Below are positions 8,676 through 16,334 of a stretch of DNA of 41,067 bases, in pieces; the stretch's first letter is position 1; every line of letters starts with the position of its first letter. Source of the DNA: Holophagaceae bacterium (GTDB lineage: Bacteria > Acidobacteriota > Holophagae > Holophagales > Holophagaceae). Location: positions 1 through 41,067 of the forward strand of contig JAFNAB010000037.1 of assembly GCA_017859955.1 (NCBI GenBank), given 5' to 3'. The translations under genes and the position numbers were made by a program. The notes beneath the pieces were generated by a model. It was not told where the DNA came from. It did not search any database and was given only the letters and a program-made list of their open reading frames with translations.

Positions 8676-9000
8676 TCACTTCGGCCCGACAGGCATCCCA
8701 GGCCCGGGCTAGGGGGTCCAAGTGTAACCGCCCCAGGTCCAGCCCCCGTCCGGGTCCGCTTCATCGGCCGGAGGCTGCCATCCGCCGCACACCCGGAGGC
8801 GCCTCGATCAACGCCTCCCGAGCTGTCCCGCTCCCCGCCGCCGAGGACAGCACATGGTGGGCCAATCCTGGGCCATCGGCGAGTCACCCAGACGAACCAA
8901 CAGCTTCCGCTCGTCAGTCAGGATCGCGCTCATTGAGGGACGCCATTTCCGCCACTTTCGCAGCCCAGTGGCTGCAGTCCAGTGACCGGCCCCATCTCCA
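8653..9000 (-). pseudogene. Decayed gene, second copy of a duplicated family
   Basis: Minus-strand frames give WAAKVAEMASLNERDPD, then after a frameshift ERKLLVRLGDSPM, then VLSSAAGSGTAREALIEA in another frame, and finally LGRLHLDPLARAWDACRAEV running to TGA at 8653. Several frameshifts are needed to join them. The first block matches the remnant near 5933-6048 in both DNA (about 8897-8970 with 5947-6020) and protein. The family is not recognised. Confidence 0.45.
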
Positions 9001-9010
9001 CTCATGGCCT

Positions 9011-9147
9011 TTAGCGTTTTGGCTTTCTACCCGGGACGCGTGGCCTAAAGAGGTCGTCCTCTGCATCCGCACCAGGCACCTCATCCTCATCAAAAATCCG
9101 GGAATCAACACGACAAGCGGGTTCCCCGAACTCTGGAGCGACACCAG
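9011..9147 (-). other. Open, acidic reading-frame tail after the 274-residue gene
   Basis: Downstream of the stop at 9148 the frame shared with the relaxase stays open and reads naturally (ELSDLTGVAPEFGEPACR, then DEDEVPGADAEDDL) to a stop at 9011. It has no obvious start codon of its own. It may be a coupled small gene, a C-terminus joined by a frameshift, or chance. Confidence 0.3.
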
Positions 9148-12100
9148 TTAAGTCACTGAGTTCTCGCAGGTCACATCGACCCAAAGACCGCCCATGTGAT
9201 CCAGCAGCATGACCAGCATGCTCATCTCCTCTCCCGCCAAGCAGATCGTCGTACCGACCACCGTCGGAACGACCAGATGACCCGTTTCCTGGTGCCGAAG
9301 TAAGGGAGCCTCTCCCGCCCGAATGCAGTCCCCGGAACGGATGAGCAGAGGGACCATCGCACCGACCTGGGGGCTCATCCACGCAAGCCAGAGGTCGGGA
9401 CTGGGGGCCACCGGCAACGCCATGGGGGGCACGACAATCCTCCCCCGTTTCGTGGGGTCCAGAAGGCGGGTGGTCAACACTTCCTCCGGCATCGCCATCC
9501 ATAGCCCGTACACCAGATCCTCCTTGAAGGCTGGCCAGGCTTGGCCCAGCGCCCAGCGGGCCTCGTCCGGAAGCAGACGAGAGAGAACCAACGGCAAACA
9601 AAGCACTTCCGTTACATAGGGAGCCGACCACACCATCCAGACCTCGGAAATCACTCTCTCGGCATACTGCGCGAGCTTCTTCCGGAGAAATGGCGGAATT
9701 ATCTGGGGATTTTCCTGCCGGTGCCTCATCGCCCACGCTCCATCCTCCGAATCGAGGCGAAGCAAACCAGCCGCTTCCGCCAGTTCCCAGGTATTCAGAG
9801 CCTTCGACTCTGGGTTCACCCACGGATCCAGAAAGGGACGGGAAGCGAGCTTCCACGGTGCCTGCTGGACGAGAGCCCAGGTAGGCAACACAGGCGCAGT
9901 ACCTACGGCGACGTCGGTCGCGGGGTCGGTAACCTTTTCGTGGATAGGGGTCACCTTCAACGTGCTGTTCATGGCGTTCTCCTTTTTCAGGCCAAAATCC
10001 AAAAAATCCCATTAACTTACTGAGCGGCCGATTTGCGCTGGACTCATGGCCCTCCTTCCAGGAGCCAGATGAAAATTCCACCGCCAATACGTCATTCGGA
10101 CACGCCTTATCCCCACCGAACCTCTCCAGCACGCCTCCAACCCAACTTGCCACCCCCAAAGTGTGCGCAGCCAGTCGCACCCACTGCCCCCAGCCCTTCA
10201 AAGTCTGAGTGAGGCGCCCGAAGCGGATGTCTCGGAGAGGCCACTGCCGTATGCCTCCAGCAGCGGTTGCCACAGGAATGCCTCTGGCCTCTGCTCCCGA
10301 GCCTCCACCCAACAGAGGTTGAGGGCCGCCTGCGATCGGTAATCCGGCGTAGCGGCCCAATTCGGGACCTTCGCCTGCTCTCTGAGCCAGTGCTCCAGGG
10401 CGGCCAATTCCTGACGCGTCGTAGGGACCTGCTGACCGGGCTGCCACCCTGGCAACTCCTCCCAAACGCTGGACGGAACATCCGGCCACTGCTTCACGGG
10501 CATCACCCCCAAGGTCGTAAGCGCCACGGAAGCTACGACTTCCAGAACCGGCTGAAGCAGGAGCTGAGGTACCTGCCCAGCAGGTTCCAGTTGCCCTGCC
10601 ACCATATCCCACCGGGCTGGCAGGAGACTCAAGGCCTCCTGCTCTGCCTGCCGAAGGAACGAACCCAGAGCCCACCCTGGCACTGCAATGAGAAGCCCCT
10701 CTGGGAGGTAGGAGCACTGTCCGGACACCGCCCTCAACTCCTTGGAGGAATAGGGTGCCCACGGCTTGCCTCGCTTCAGGGTCTCCTCCCACTTCCCCTC
10801 GGGGCCAAAGCGCCAGTTCCGCACCGATGCGGGGAATCTCCGGGCTTCCTCGGCCTGTCGGACCCAGGTCTCTATCCCCCGAGGCGGCACCCACTCCCTC
10901 GATTCCGGAGGCCGAGAATCGAAGGGCGCCAGCTCCGGGGTCGGACGCATTTCCCATTTCTGGGCATGTTTCCAACCCAGAGCCTGCCAAGCAGTTAGGC
11001 TCTCCTGGTACTCCAACCTCAACGCATGCACCCGCTCGTTCCACACCGCCCGATCCGCGGCGTAGGCTTTCCGGGCCTCCTGGTCCTGGAGACTCCCCGT
11101 GAAGATCGGCTCCGCGGGCAGGAGCGGTTCCGGAGGAGCCTTCCCTTGGGCGCGAGCCACCTCCTCCATGGGAACCTCGATCGCCACTCGCCGCCAGAGC
11201 AAGCGTCGCGTGAATACCCGGCAGCACAGCAGCCACCAGGGAGCCGCACTTGGCTCGGACCTCTGAAAGTCGGGCAAGCCCGAGAGATGTGAGCCGGTAC
11301 GCGACTCTTCCATTTTCTCTATCTCCTCTCAAATGACCGGCTTTTTTCAACTTGCTCAGCAAATTGCAATCGCTTTTCTCGAGAAAATCCGTCCGAAGAC
11401 CTCCTTCCCCGGCCGAATGGACCAGAAGGAGAATCCGTGAATAGTCCGAGGTCCACCGAATCCGAGCCTTTTTACTGGAGTCTGCGAGATCGACGGGGCT
11501 CCCTCCGATGGCCATCACCACCCCAAGCACTTCATTCCGCTTCTCCTGGACCAGTTCCGCGGCGGAATTGAATTGCGGGCCAACGCCCGGCAAGGCAATC
11601 CCCGCCTCCAGTCGCACCTGGGCCACAGCCAGGTCCTGCTCATAGAGAGCTAGCCGCCTCGTCAGTTCTTCAGCCCCCAGGATGGCCCCACCATCACCCA
11701 AGAAGCCTAATAAATTCATCTTTTGGACAATGACTTTCCGCCTTTTCTCACCAGAAAGAGGGCCGAGCAATGCTTGAGTCTCTGCTCCGCCCAAGGCTTT
11801 GCGAAGCAACTCGAGTTCCCTCGATGTTAGAGGAACGGTTCCCCCAAGGGCTGACTTCATCTCTTGGAAAGCCAGTATCTCAGCCCTTCTCTTGCGTTTA
11901 ACGCTTCCTGCCAGAATCACCAAACCGTCAGGACCGTGTACAGTCGCGCCCTGCACCTGCCCTGCCCCCGCAGATGCAGGGCCACGTTGGAGCTCCACCC
12001 GGAAGCCATGCTCAGCGGCTTTTGCCACCATGGCCTCCGTCACCCGAGCACGTCCTCCACCAGGCTTGGACATGTTCCGCACACAGCTGCCGTTATCCCA

Positions 12101-12682
12101 GGTGCGCCACTCCCGCAGGTGCCAAGCGGGGAAAAAGGTAAGGACGTGAGCGTGATAGTGAGTTTCTCCTGCCCGATTCTCGGCGTGATAGTAAACAAGC
12201 GTGAGCGTCTGAGCGGCATGCCACTCCCGCTCACCCTTTCCAGCCCGGACACGGACAGCCTGCCGCTCGACCTCCTGCCGATGCGCGCGAACGCCCGCTG
12301 CCAGCACTTCCCGGGCCCTTTCGGGGTAGTCAGCCAGAGCCTGGCTCAGCTCGCACGGCAGAGTCACGAGGGCCTCTTTGGGGGGCCGAAAGAACCCGTT
12401 CCCCCGGGTCAACTTGCCGTGTGCCCGATCACACCCATGGGCCAAGTTGTGTATCAGGTCCGGCGGCGGAAGTTCGCTCTTACTCGGGTCCCACCCCAAC
12501 CCCTGCCACAGTTCCGGGTGCCACACCTCTGGGCGGACCCGTCCATCGCGGCTCAGATACCCGTGACAGGTCTCGAAGCCACCGGCCTCAGTCCGGCTTT
12601 GCAGGTGTGTGCCGAAGTATTCGACCACGCCGGCAGCCGTTCGTGCACCGGCCTCGGCATCATACCGGATCAGCACGTCCAC
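9011..12682 (-). CDS. TrwC/MobF-like relaxase at the start of a 1,223-codon open frame
   Basis: Only the first 480 or so codons (12682 to about 11240) look like a protein. They resemble a divergent TrwC/MobF relaxase, the enzyme that nicks DNA at oriT for conjugative transfer. The metal-binding triad is seen as H166 with HYHAHV (175-180) after an ENRAGET segment, and a tyrosine lies near the N-terminus (Y22). A winged-helix-like segment follows at about 415-460. Beyond that the frame stays open for 2.2 kb but is Gly/Arg/Ser-rich and overlaps two more natural genes in another frame, so it is probably not all translated. It starts at GTG, 16 bp after the accessory gene. Confidence 0.5.
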   Translation of the reverse strand: MDVLIRYDAEAGARTAAGVVEYFGTHLQSRTEAGGFETCHGYLSRDGRVRPEVWHPELWQGLGWDPSKSELPPPDLIHNLAHGCDRAHGKLTRGNGFFRPPKEALVTLPCELSQALADYPERAREVLAAGVRAHRQEVERQAVRVRAGKGEREWHAAQTLTLVYYHAENRAGETHYHAHVLTFFPAWHLREWRTWDNGSCVRNMSKPGGGRARVTEAMVAKAAEHGFRVELQRGPASAGAGQVQGATVHGPDGLVILAGSVKRKRRAEILAFQEMKSALGGTVPLTSRELELLRKALGGAETQALLGPLSGEKRRKVIVQKMNLLGFLGDGGAILGAEELTRRLALYEQDLAVAQVRLEAGIALPGVGPQFNSAAELVQEKRNEVLGVVMAIGGSPVDLADSSKKARIRWTSDYSRILLLVHSAGEGGLRTDFLEKSDCNLLSKLKKAGHLRGDRENGRVAYRLTSLGLARLSEVRAKCGSLVAAVLPGIHATLALAASGDRGSHGGGGSRPREGSSGTAPARGADLHGESPGPGGPESLRRGSGGVERAGACVEVGVPGEPNCLAGSGLETCPEMGNASDPGAGALRFSASGIEGVGAASGDRDLGPTGRGSPEIPRIGAELALWPRGEVGGDPEARQAVGTLFLQGVEGGVRTVLLPPRGASHCSARVGSGFVPSAGRAGGLESPASPVGYGGRATGTCWAGTSAPASAGSGSRSFRGAYDLGGDAREAVAGCSVQRLGGVARVAARSAGPYDASGIGRPGALAQRAGEGPELGRYAGLPIAGGPQPLLGGGSGAEARGIPVATAAGGIRQWPLRDIRFGRLTQTLKGWGQWVRLAAHTLGVASWVGGVLERFGGDKACPNDVLAVEFSSGSWKEGHESSANRPLSKLMGFFGFWPEKGERHEQHVEGDPYPRKGYRPRDRRRRRYCACVAYLGSRPAGTVEARFPSLSGSVGEPRVEGSEYLGTGGSGWFASPRFGGWSVGDEAPAGKSPDNSAISPEEARAVCRESDFRGLDGVVGSLCNGSALFAVGSLSSASGRGPLGAGPSLASLQGGSGVRAMDGDAGGSVDHPPSGPHETGEDCRAPHGVAGGPQSRPLACVDEPPGRCDGPSAHPFRGLHSGGRGSLTSAPGNGSSGRSDGGRYDDLLGGRGDEHAGHAAGSHGRSLGRCDLRELSDLTGVAPEFGEPACRVDSRIFDEDEVPGADAEDDLFRPRVPGRKPKR
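9148..9972 (-). CDS. Hypothetical protein of the mobilisation-like block
   Basis: A 274-residue protein that I do not recognise. It is rich in tryptophan and proline, has no clear signal peptide or transmembrane segment, and its composition is natural (for example PWKLASRPFLDPWVNPESK and LAQYAERVISEVWMVW). The ATG at 9972 is supported by AGGAG six bases upstream; the frame extends to 10002 without a better signal. It lies last in the minus-strand block after the relaxase and the 371-residue gene, suggesting cotranscription. It is nested in another frame that is open across the whole block. Confidence 0.65.
   Translation of the reverse strand: MNSTLKVTPIHEKVTDPATDVAVGTAPVLPTWALVQQAPWKLASRPFLDPWVNPESKALNTWELAEAAGLLRLDSEDGAWAMRHRQENPQIIPPFLRKKLAQYAERVISEVWMVWSAPYVTEVLCLPLVLSRLLPDEARWALGQAWPAFKEDLVYGLWMAMPEEVLTTRLLDPTKRGRIVVPPMALPVAPSPDLWLAWMSPQVGAMVPLLIRSGDCIRAGEAPLLRHQETGHLVVPTVVGTTICLAGEEMSMLVMLLDHMGGLWVDVTCENSVT
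10003..10201 (-). other. Possible small coupled ORF between the two hypothetical genes
   Basis: The stop of the 371-residue gene sits in TTGA, giving a possible TTG start at 10201 in the relaxase frame. The next 60 codons read naturally (KGWGQWVRLAAHTLGV, then VGGVLERFGG), but the frame has no stop before the next gene begins at 9972. A real stop would need a one-base shift near 10015. Tentative. Confidence 0.25.
10198..11313 (-). CDS. Hypothetical protein, 371 residues, tryptophan/proline-rich
   Basis: I do not recognise a family. From about residue 49 (MEEVARAQG) onward the sequence is natural, with many Trp, Pro and Glu residues and no membrane segment. The ATG at 11313 has GAGAGGAGA at good spacing, yet the first 45 or so residues are arginine/cysteine-rich and overlap the part of the relaxase frame that still looks like coding sequence. 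The true start may therefore be at 11169 or the protein may be joined to the relaxase by a frameshift. Context is a minus-strand mobilisation-like block. Confidence 0.6.
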   Translation of the reverse strand: MEESRTGSHLSGLPDFQRSEPSAAPWWLLCCRVFTRRLLWRRVAIEVPMEEVARAQGKAPPEPLLPAEPIFTGSLQDQEARKAYAADRAVWNERVHALRLEYQESLTAWQALGWKHAQKWEMRPTPELAPFDSRPPESREWVPPRGIETWVRQAEEARRFPASVRNWRFGPEGKWEETLKRGKPWAPYSSKELRAVSGQCSYLPEGLLIAVPGWALGSFLRQAEQEALSLLPARWDMVAGQLEPAGQVPQLLLQPVLEVVASVALTTLGVMPVKQWPDVPSSVWEELPGWQPGQQVPTTRQELAALEHWLREQAKVPNWAATPDYRSQAALNLCWVEAREQRPEAFLWQPLLEAYGSGLSETSASGASLRL

Positions 12683-12698
12683 GGCGCCCCCAGGGCCC

Positions 12699-12971
12699 TT
12701 AGCGAGGTATCACTTGCAGGGCCCGGCGGAGTGCCGTGCCACCGGCCTCCAGAAGCGCTGCAACCAAGGCTCGGTTATCCAGGTGTAGCCCCTCAGCAGC
12801 TACCACGATGGCCCTCCAGTGTTCTGCCGCGGGCCCAGTGAGGGTCACTTTTAAGGTCACCTGCCCCGAAGATCGCCCCGCCAACTGAGCCTCGATCTGC
12901 CGGGCCAGACGACTGCTCCTCGTCTGTCGACCCCTCGCCACTTCCCTGGCCTCAGCCTCGGTCCCGTCCAT
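12699..12971 (-). CDS. Small protein upstream of the relaxase, possible relaxosome accessory
   Basis: A 90-residue basic protein opening MDGTEAEAREVARGRQ, with an arginine-rich N-terminal third and a helical C-terminus (LDNRALVAALLEAGGTALRR). I recognise no domain. The ATG at 12971 has AGAGGAGGG upstream. It sits 16 bp before the relaxase, the position of DNA-binding accessory genes such as mobC in mobilisation operons; that role is inferred from position, size and charge. Confidence 0.55.
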   Translation of the reverse strand: MDGTEAEAREVARGRQTRSSRLARQIEAQLAGRSSGQVTLKVTLTGPAAEHWRAIVVAAEGLHLDNRALVAALLEAGGTALRRALQVIPR

Positions 12972-13007
12972 AGCCCGCCCTCCTCTGTTGCCTTCCCCTA
13001 ACTCGAA

Positions 13008-13475
13008 TCAGGTCTCTGTCACTTTTCGCGGAAGCACTTTACGCCCACCCCCGCTGGGTGGGCTGGAATCCCCAGATCCTGGTACAGAGGACTGCTCCTG
13101 CGAAACCCGCGGACGCCCAAAGGTCGCCCTTGTTTCGCCGCAGCTATCCACACTCAAAGACCATGGAACTCGCCCGTTTAGCCCTACAGAGACCACTTCT
13201 GCCTCCCGCCAGCTCTTGCGCTTTGGACTACCATTCGATGTGGACATTTTACCACAAAACATCAAATGTTCAAAAATTTTCCATCGAATACAATCCCGGG
13301 TGCCCACAAATACGAATACCTTCACCCGCTCACCAGCTACCTCCAGCCAGCATTCCCCAAAATCGACCTGGAGCTGCTGCCCGGGCCCCGTTTCGAAACG
13401 CAAGGTGGCCCGCTCTACAGTTCTCAGGCTGACCAGTGATTCCTCGCTCCGCGAGTTCCTGGCGTAGCGGGGCTC
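13008..13475 (-). pseudogene. istA: IS21-family transposase (istA) fragment
   Basis: The minus-strand frame contains LRFETGPGQQLQVDFGE followed by VKVFVFVG. This matches the start of the IstA catalytic domain, where RFET..G.QAQVD.G precedes the first strand. After about residue 70 the similarity stops and the rest is unrelated low-quality sequence. The N-terminal half is missing, since a group II intron remnant abuts it at 13474. It is a dead fragment; no istB is present nearby. Confidence 0.7.
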
Positions 13476-13510
13476 GAGTAGGCACCCCCGTTGCCGGGGC
13501 ACATCTCACG

Positions 13511-13541
13511 GAAGCGTGCAAGTGCTGTTCACACACGGCTC
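13511..13541 (-). ncRNA. Group II intron domain V-like element
   Basis: Minus-strand sequence begins GAGCCGTGTGTG and ends GCACGCTTC, resembling the conserved domain V hairpin (GAGCCGT...ACGGTTC) with at least one broken pair, as expected for a decayed copy. A short GC-rich hairpin (CCCCGGCAACGGGG, 13482-13500) downstream would be domain VI. Confidence 0.45.
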
Positions 13542-13591
13542 TTCGGGATGACGGGTTATGACCCCCGCCACCGGCCGGTTCACGAACTCTC

Positions 13592-14335
13592 CTATCCCGG
13601 CGACAGCACGGGCTGCGCCAGGGCAACGACGTCTGGGCGTTTGGATTGCCACTTCTCCCAGATGGACACGAGCCCCCGCTTGGCGAAAACACGCGTTGCA
13701 GAGTCCCCGGTCCACCGCGAGGCTGTGGCTCAGTGTCCATAAGGACTTCCGTCCGTCATAGACACTTCTCCAGGCCGTCTTTCGACTCACGCCCAGCCGA
13801 ATCAGTTGGATTGCTATGCTTCGCTTGCTTTTCCACTGCTTTAGCTGGATGCACGCAGCCGGCGCCGGATGTGTGCATCCAGATACTTCAGCGTCTTTTC
13901 CTCCCCACATGTGCAGATACCAAAGAACCCGATCCATCCTTCAGATACCCATTGGTCTGCCGGATGCACTCGCGCAGCGAGTTCCCCCACGTTCTTGGCG
14001 TCAGTTCGCGGATTCGCCTGTCTATCCGCTCTTTCGAGCGTTTTGACAGCAACACTTCCACCTCTCCCTCCAGCGGCTCTCGCCGCAGACTGAATCCGAG
14101 GAAATGCCGCTCCTCCGGGTGCGCAACGGCGCTCTTCTGCTCGTTCACCTTGAGGCGCAACCACTTCTCGATGAATCGGCACACCCTCTCCATGGCTCGT
14201 TTTCCTGCACGTTCACTGCGGACGTAGATGTTGCAGTCGTCCGCATAGCGCACGAAGCGATACCTTCGCCTCGCAAGCTCAGTATCCAGCTCGTCGAGAA
14301 CGATGTTACTGAGCAACGGGGAAAGAAGGCCGTTC
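13592..14335 (-). pseudogene. Group II intron reverse transcriptase/maturase, 3' fragment
   Basis: The fragment starts at the SPLLSNIVLDELD segment of the RT fingers/palm and retains the catalytic VRYADDCNIYV motif, the FLGFS motif, and the maturase domain (GWIGFFGICTCG, then LGVSRKTAW). It ends with a natural C-terminus at TAG 13592. Three frameshifts, near 13960, 13855 and 13680, are needed to read through, and the first half of the protein is absent. It therefore cannot encode an active enzyme. Confidence 0.8.
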
Positions 14336-14480
14336 TTTCCATGGGCCTTATGTTTCTTGGCCAGGCCACTCATGCTCGGTTCCACGGGTGATATGGGCAT
14401 GCATCGCTAAAGGCCAAAGGGCTGGGCTTTCAACCTTAGCAACGGTGGACTGGCTCAGTTGGGATGGGAGATGATATGTC

Positions 14481-14687
14481 GTGATTGAAGCGAGTGACGC
14501 CAGTGACCGAACCATGAACCAGACTGTTCCAAATGACTCCTCCCGACTCCTTCTCCTTGAGGAGCTTGCTTTGGGAATCCTTCGGGATATGAAGCTAACT
14601 CCTGCAGACAGAGATGCCTTAGAGAGAGCTGTTCATGTTGCCCGCTCCCTCCGAAGGCTTCCCGCGGGCTCTGAAGTTAAGCCATGA
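14481..14687 (+). CDS. Small hypothetical protein before the LysR gene
   Basis: A 68-residue frame starting at GTG; an in-frame ATG at 14514 is an alternative start. Its second half looks like a real helical protein (LALGILRDMKLTPADRDALER). No family is recognised and the ribosome site is weak. It ends 40 bp before the preferred start of the tandem-HTH LysR gene and might be a leader or cotranscribed gene. Confidence 0.4.
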   Translation: MIEASDASDRTMNQTVPNDSSRLLLLEELALGILRDMKLTPADRDALERAVHVARSLRRLPAGSEVKP

Positions 14688-14727
14688 CTTTCAAGCCCAG
14701 GTAGGCTTGGGGCTGGGGGAGGCTCTG

Positions 14728-15915
14728 GTGGATGCGCGTCAGTTACGCAGTTTCATGGCTGCAGCGAAGTTCTTAAGTTTCAGCAAGGCAGCAAAGCATC
14801 TCGGCATGACTCAGCCGACCATCAGCTATCAGGTTGCCTCCCTGGAGCGCTCCCTTGGGCTGAAGCTCTTTGTCCGGAGTACCCGGGCGGTCCACCTCAC
14901 GCCGACCGGGCTTTACTTCTTCGGCCAAGTGCAAAGATTGTCCGCCGAATTCGAGGCCATGGTGCCCCAATGCCAAGTTCCTTCTGAAGGAAGTTGTGAA
15001 GGGGGAAGCGGGCCTGGTCCGTACTTGGACGTCCGGCAGCTTCAGTGCTTCCTTGCGGTGGCATCCTCTCAAAGCTTCACCAGGGTGGGGCAGAGCAGAT
15101 GCAGGACCAGACCAGGTATTAGCTATCAGGTGGTGGCTTTGGAGAAGTCCCTTGGCAAGAGCCTTTTCCAACGTGGGCATAACTTCATCTCTCTAACAGA
15201 GGTTGGGCGAGCCTTTGCGGAACAAGTGCACGATCTGTTGACCGATTACGAGCACGTTCTCCTCCAGGCCAAGGGTATCGAGAAAGAGGAAGGGAGGGGC
15301 TTGACCATCGGATTCCTGGACGGAGTTCTGACGCAGACACTTCCGGGGCTCATTCGGGCATTCTCGATGGCCTGCCCAGGGGTGCGAGTGAAGACGATGC
15401 ATGTGTCCCTTGCCCGCATGCTGGATGCCATCCTGGCTGGGGAGATCGATTGCGGGTTCGCTCCGACTTTCGATCATGTATGTCTGGATGGTGTCCAAAG
15501 TCTAGTGGTTCTTCGAGATAGGATGGTGGCGGTCATGTCGGAAGATCACCCCTTCGCCAATCGGGAGAAACTGAGGCTTTCGCACCTTAAGGGGCAGCCC
15601 TTACTGAGTCTCGCCGAGAGTGTCGGGGGACTTGGGGTCAAGTGGCATAGGTCCCTGTGTGCAAAGTGGGGCCTGGACTCCAGCCTGACTGAATATTCGC
15701 CAGATTTCCCCTCCATGTTCATGGCCATCGGAATGGGGCAAGGGATTGCCATCCAGCCGCGGCAGATTCTCCAGGAATACGGCAATGTCCGCATTCGAGC
15801 TGTGGCGTTGGAGGATGACGATGTGGAAGTCGAGTTCGTTGTGGCTTGGAGAGCTGAGGGGAGCAATCCCCTCCTGCCTACGTTCCTGCAGGGCTTCAAT
15901 CAGATCAGTGGCTAA
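14728..15915 (+). CDS. LysR-family regulator with two tandem HTH domains
   Basis: A 395-residue transcription regulator, about 90 residues longer than a usual LysR protein (near 300). The first HTH domain spans about residues 1-72 (VDARQLRSFMAAAKF, SFSKAAKHLGMTQPTISYQV, LFVRSTRAVHLTPTG). A glycine/serine linker follows, then a second, more diverged HTH at about 99-165 (LDVRQLQCFLAVASS, SFTRVGQ, LEKSLGKSLFQRG). The remainder is a normal LysR effector domain. The GTG at 14728 is chosen because GGGGGAGG precedes it and the product then starts like a canonical LysR; the frame is open to 14635. It probably controls the codirectional VOC/dehydrogenase genes downstream. Confidence 0.85.
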   Translation: MDARQLRSFMAAAKFLSFSKAAKHLGMTQPTISYQVASLERSLGLKLFVRSTRAVHLTPTGLYFFGQVQRLSAEFEAMVPQCQVPSEGSCEGGSGPGPYLDVRQLQCFLAVASSQSFTRVGQSRCRTRPGISYQVVALEKSLGKSLFQRGHNFISLTEVGRAFAEQVHDLLTDYEHVLLQAKGIEKEEGRGLTIGFLDGVLTQTLPGLIRAFSMACPGVRVKTMHVSLARMLDAILAGEIDCGFAPTFDHVCLDGVQSLVVLRDRMVAVMSEDHPFANREKLRLSHLKGQPLLSLAESVGGLGVKWHRSLCAKWGLDSSLTEYSPDFPSMFMAIGMGQGIAIQPRQILQEYGNVRIRAVALEDDDVEVEFVVAWRAEGSNPLLPTFLQGFNQISG

Positions 15916-16334
15916 CCGTTATCGAGATAGAGCCTGTTGCCTCATTCTGCAACCCGCTTTTCATAGAAAAAACTTTCGCATGTGAATTCATTAAACATTA
16001 CACATGGGCCCACACAGCCTTTAATGAGATGTATTTAATTAATTAGAAATTTTCATCTCGCTTTACCGAGAACCTAGTCATTCCAATTTTGCGTTGGACC
16101 CTTTTGCGATGCCTTCCATACTGGATAAGTCAACCACATGACTTCTTCGAAAGAACCTACGGCAAAGGGCGTAGATATATAGGCATTTTGTATCAATTTA
16201 GACCTTGGATTTGGGGTCCAATCGCCGCATTGCATGAGCTTGATTTTTGAATACCTATTCACAGTTTAAACTGCGACGAATCTACTCGTATATATCGACA
16301 CAAAAAACACCATATAACGTTGATAGGTGAGGCT
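15916..16334 (+). promoter_or_regulatory. AT-rich intergenic region, probable promoter of the VOC operon
   Basis: This 419-bp gap is much more AT-rich than its neighbours. It contains an inverted repeat GAGATG...CATCTC (16026-16031 and 16054-16059) around an AT-rich core. The minus-strand frame at 16074-16262 has no convincing features. As the gap between a LysR gene and its likely target operon it is a good place for LysR-type sites, but none can be assigned firmly. Confidence 0.4.

Larger units (their letters stand above)
13474..14335 (-). mobile_element. Truncated, decayed group II intron
   Basis: The minus strand carries the 3' part of a group II intron: the second half of the reverse transcriptase gene, then a domain V/VI-like end closing with CCTACTCGA at about 13474, immediately joined to istA sequence. 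The 5' intron half, including domains I-IV and the RT start, is missing beyond about 14335. Insertion of group II introns into mobile-element genes is common. Confidence 0.7.

Noticed and set aside
8069-9151. Plus-strand 360-codon open frame
   Set aside because: Proline/arginine/serine-rich composition typical of a GC-rich shadow frame; it spans several remnants on both strands and has no recognisable segment.
11864-12841. Plus-strand 325-codon open frame opposite the relaxase
   Set aside because: Proline/serine-rich antisense frame; the relaxase motifs are on the minus strand.
16074-16262. Minus-strand 62-codon frame in the LysR-VOC gap
   Set aside because: No ribosome site or recognisable features; lies in an AT-rich regulatory region.
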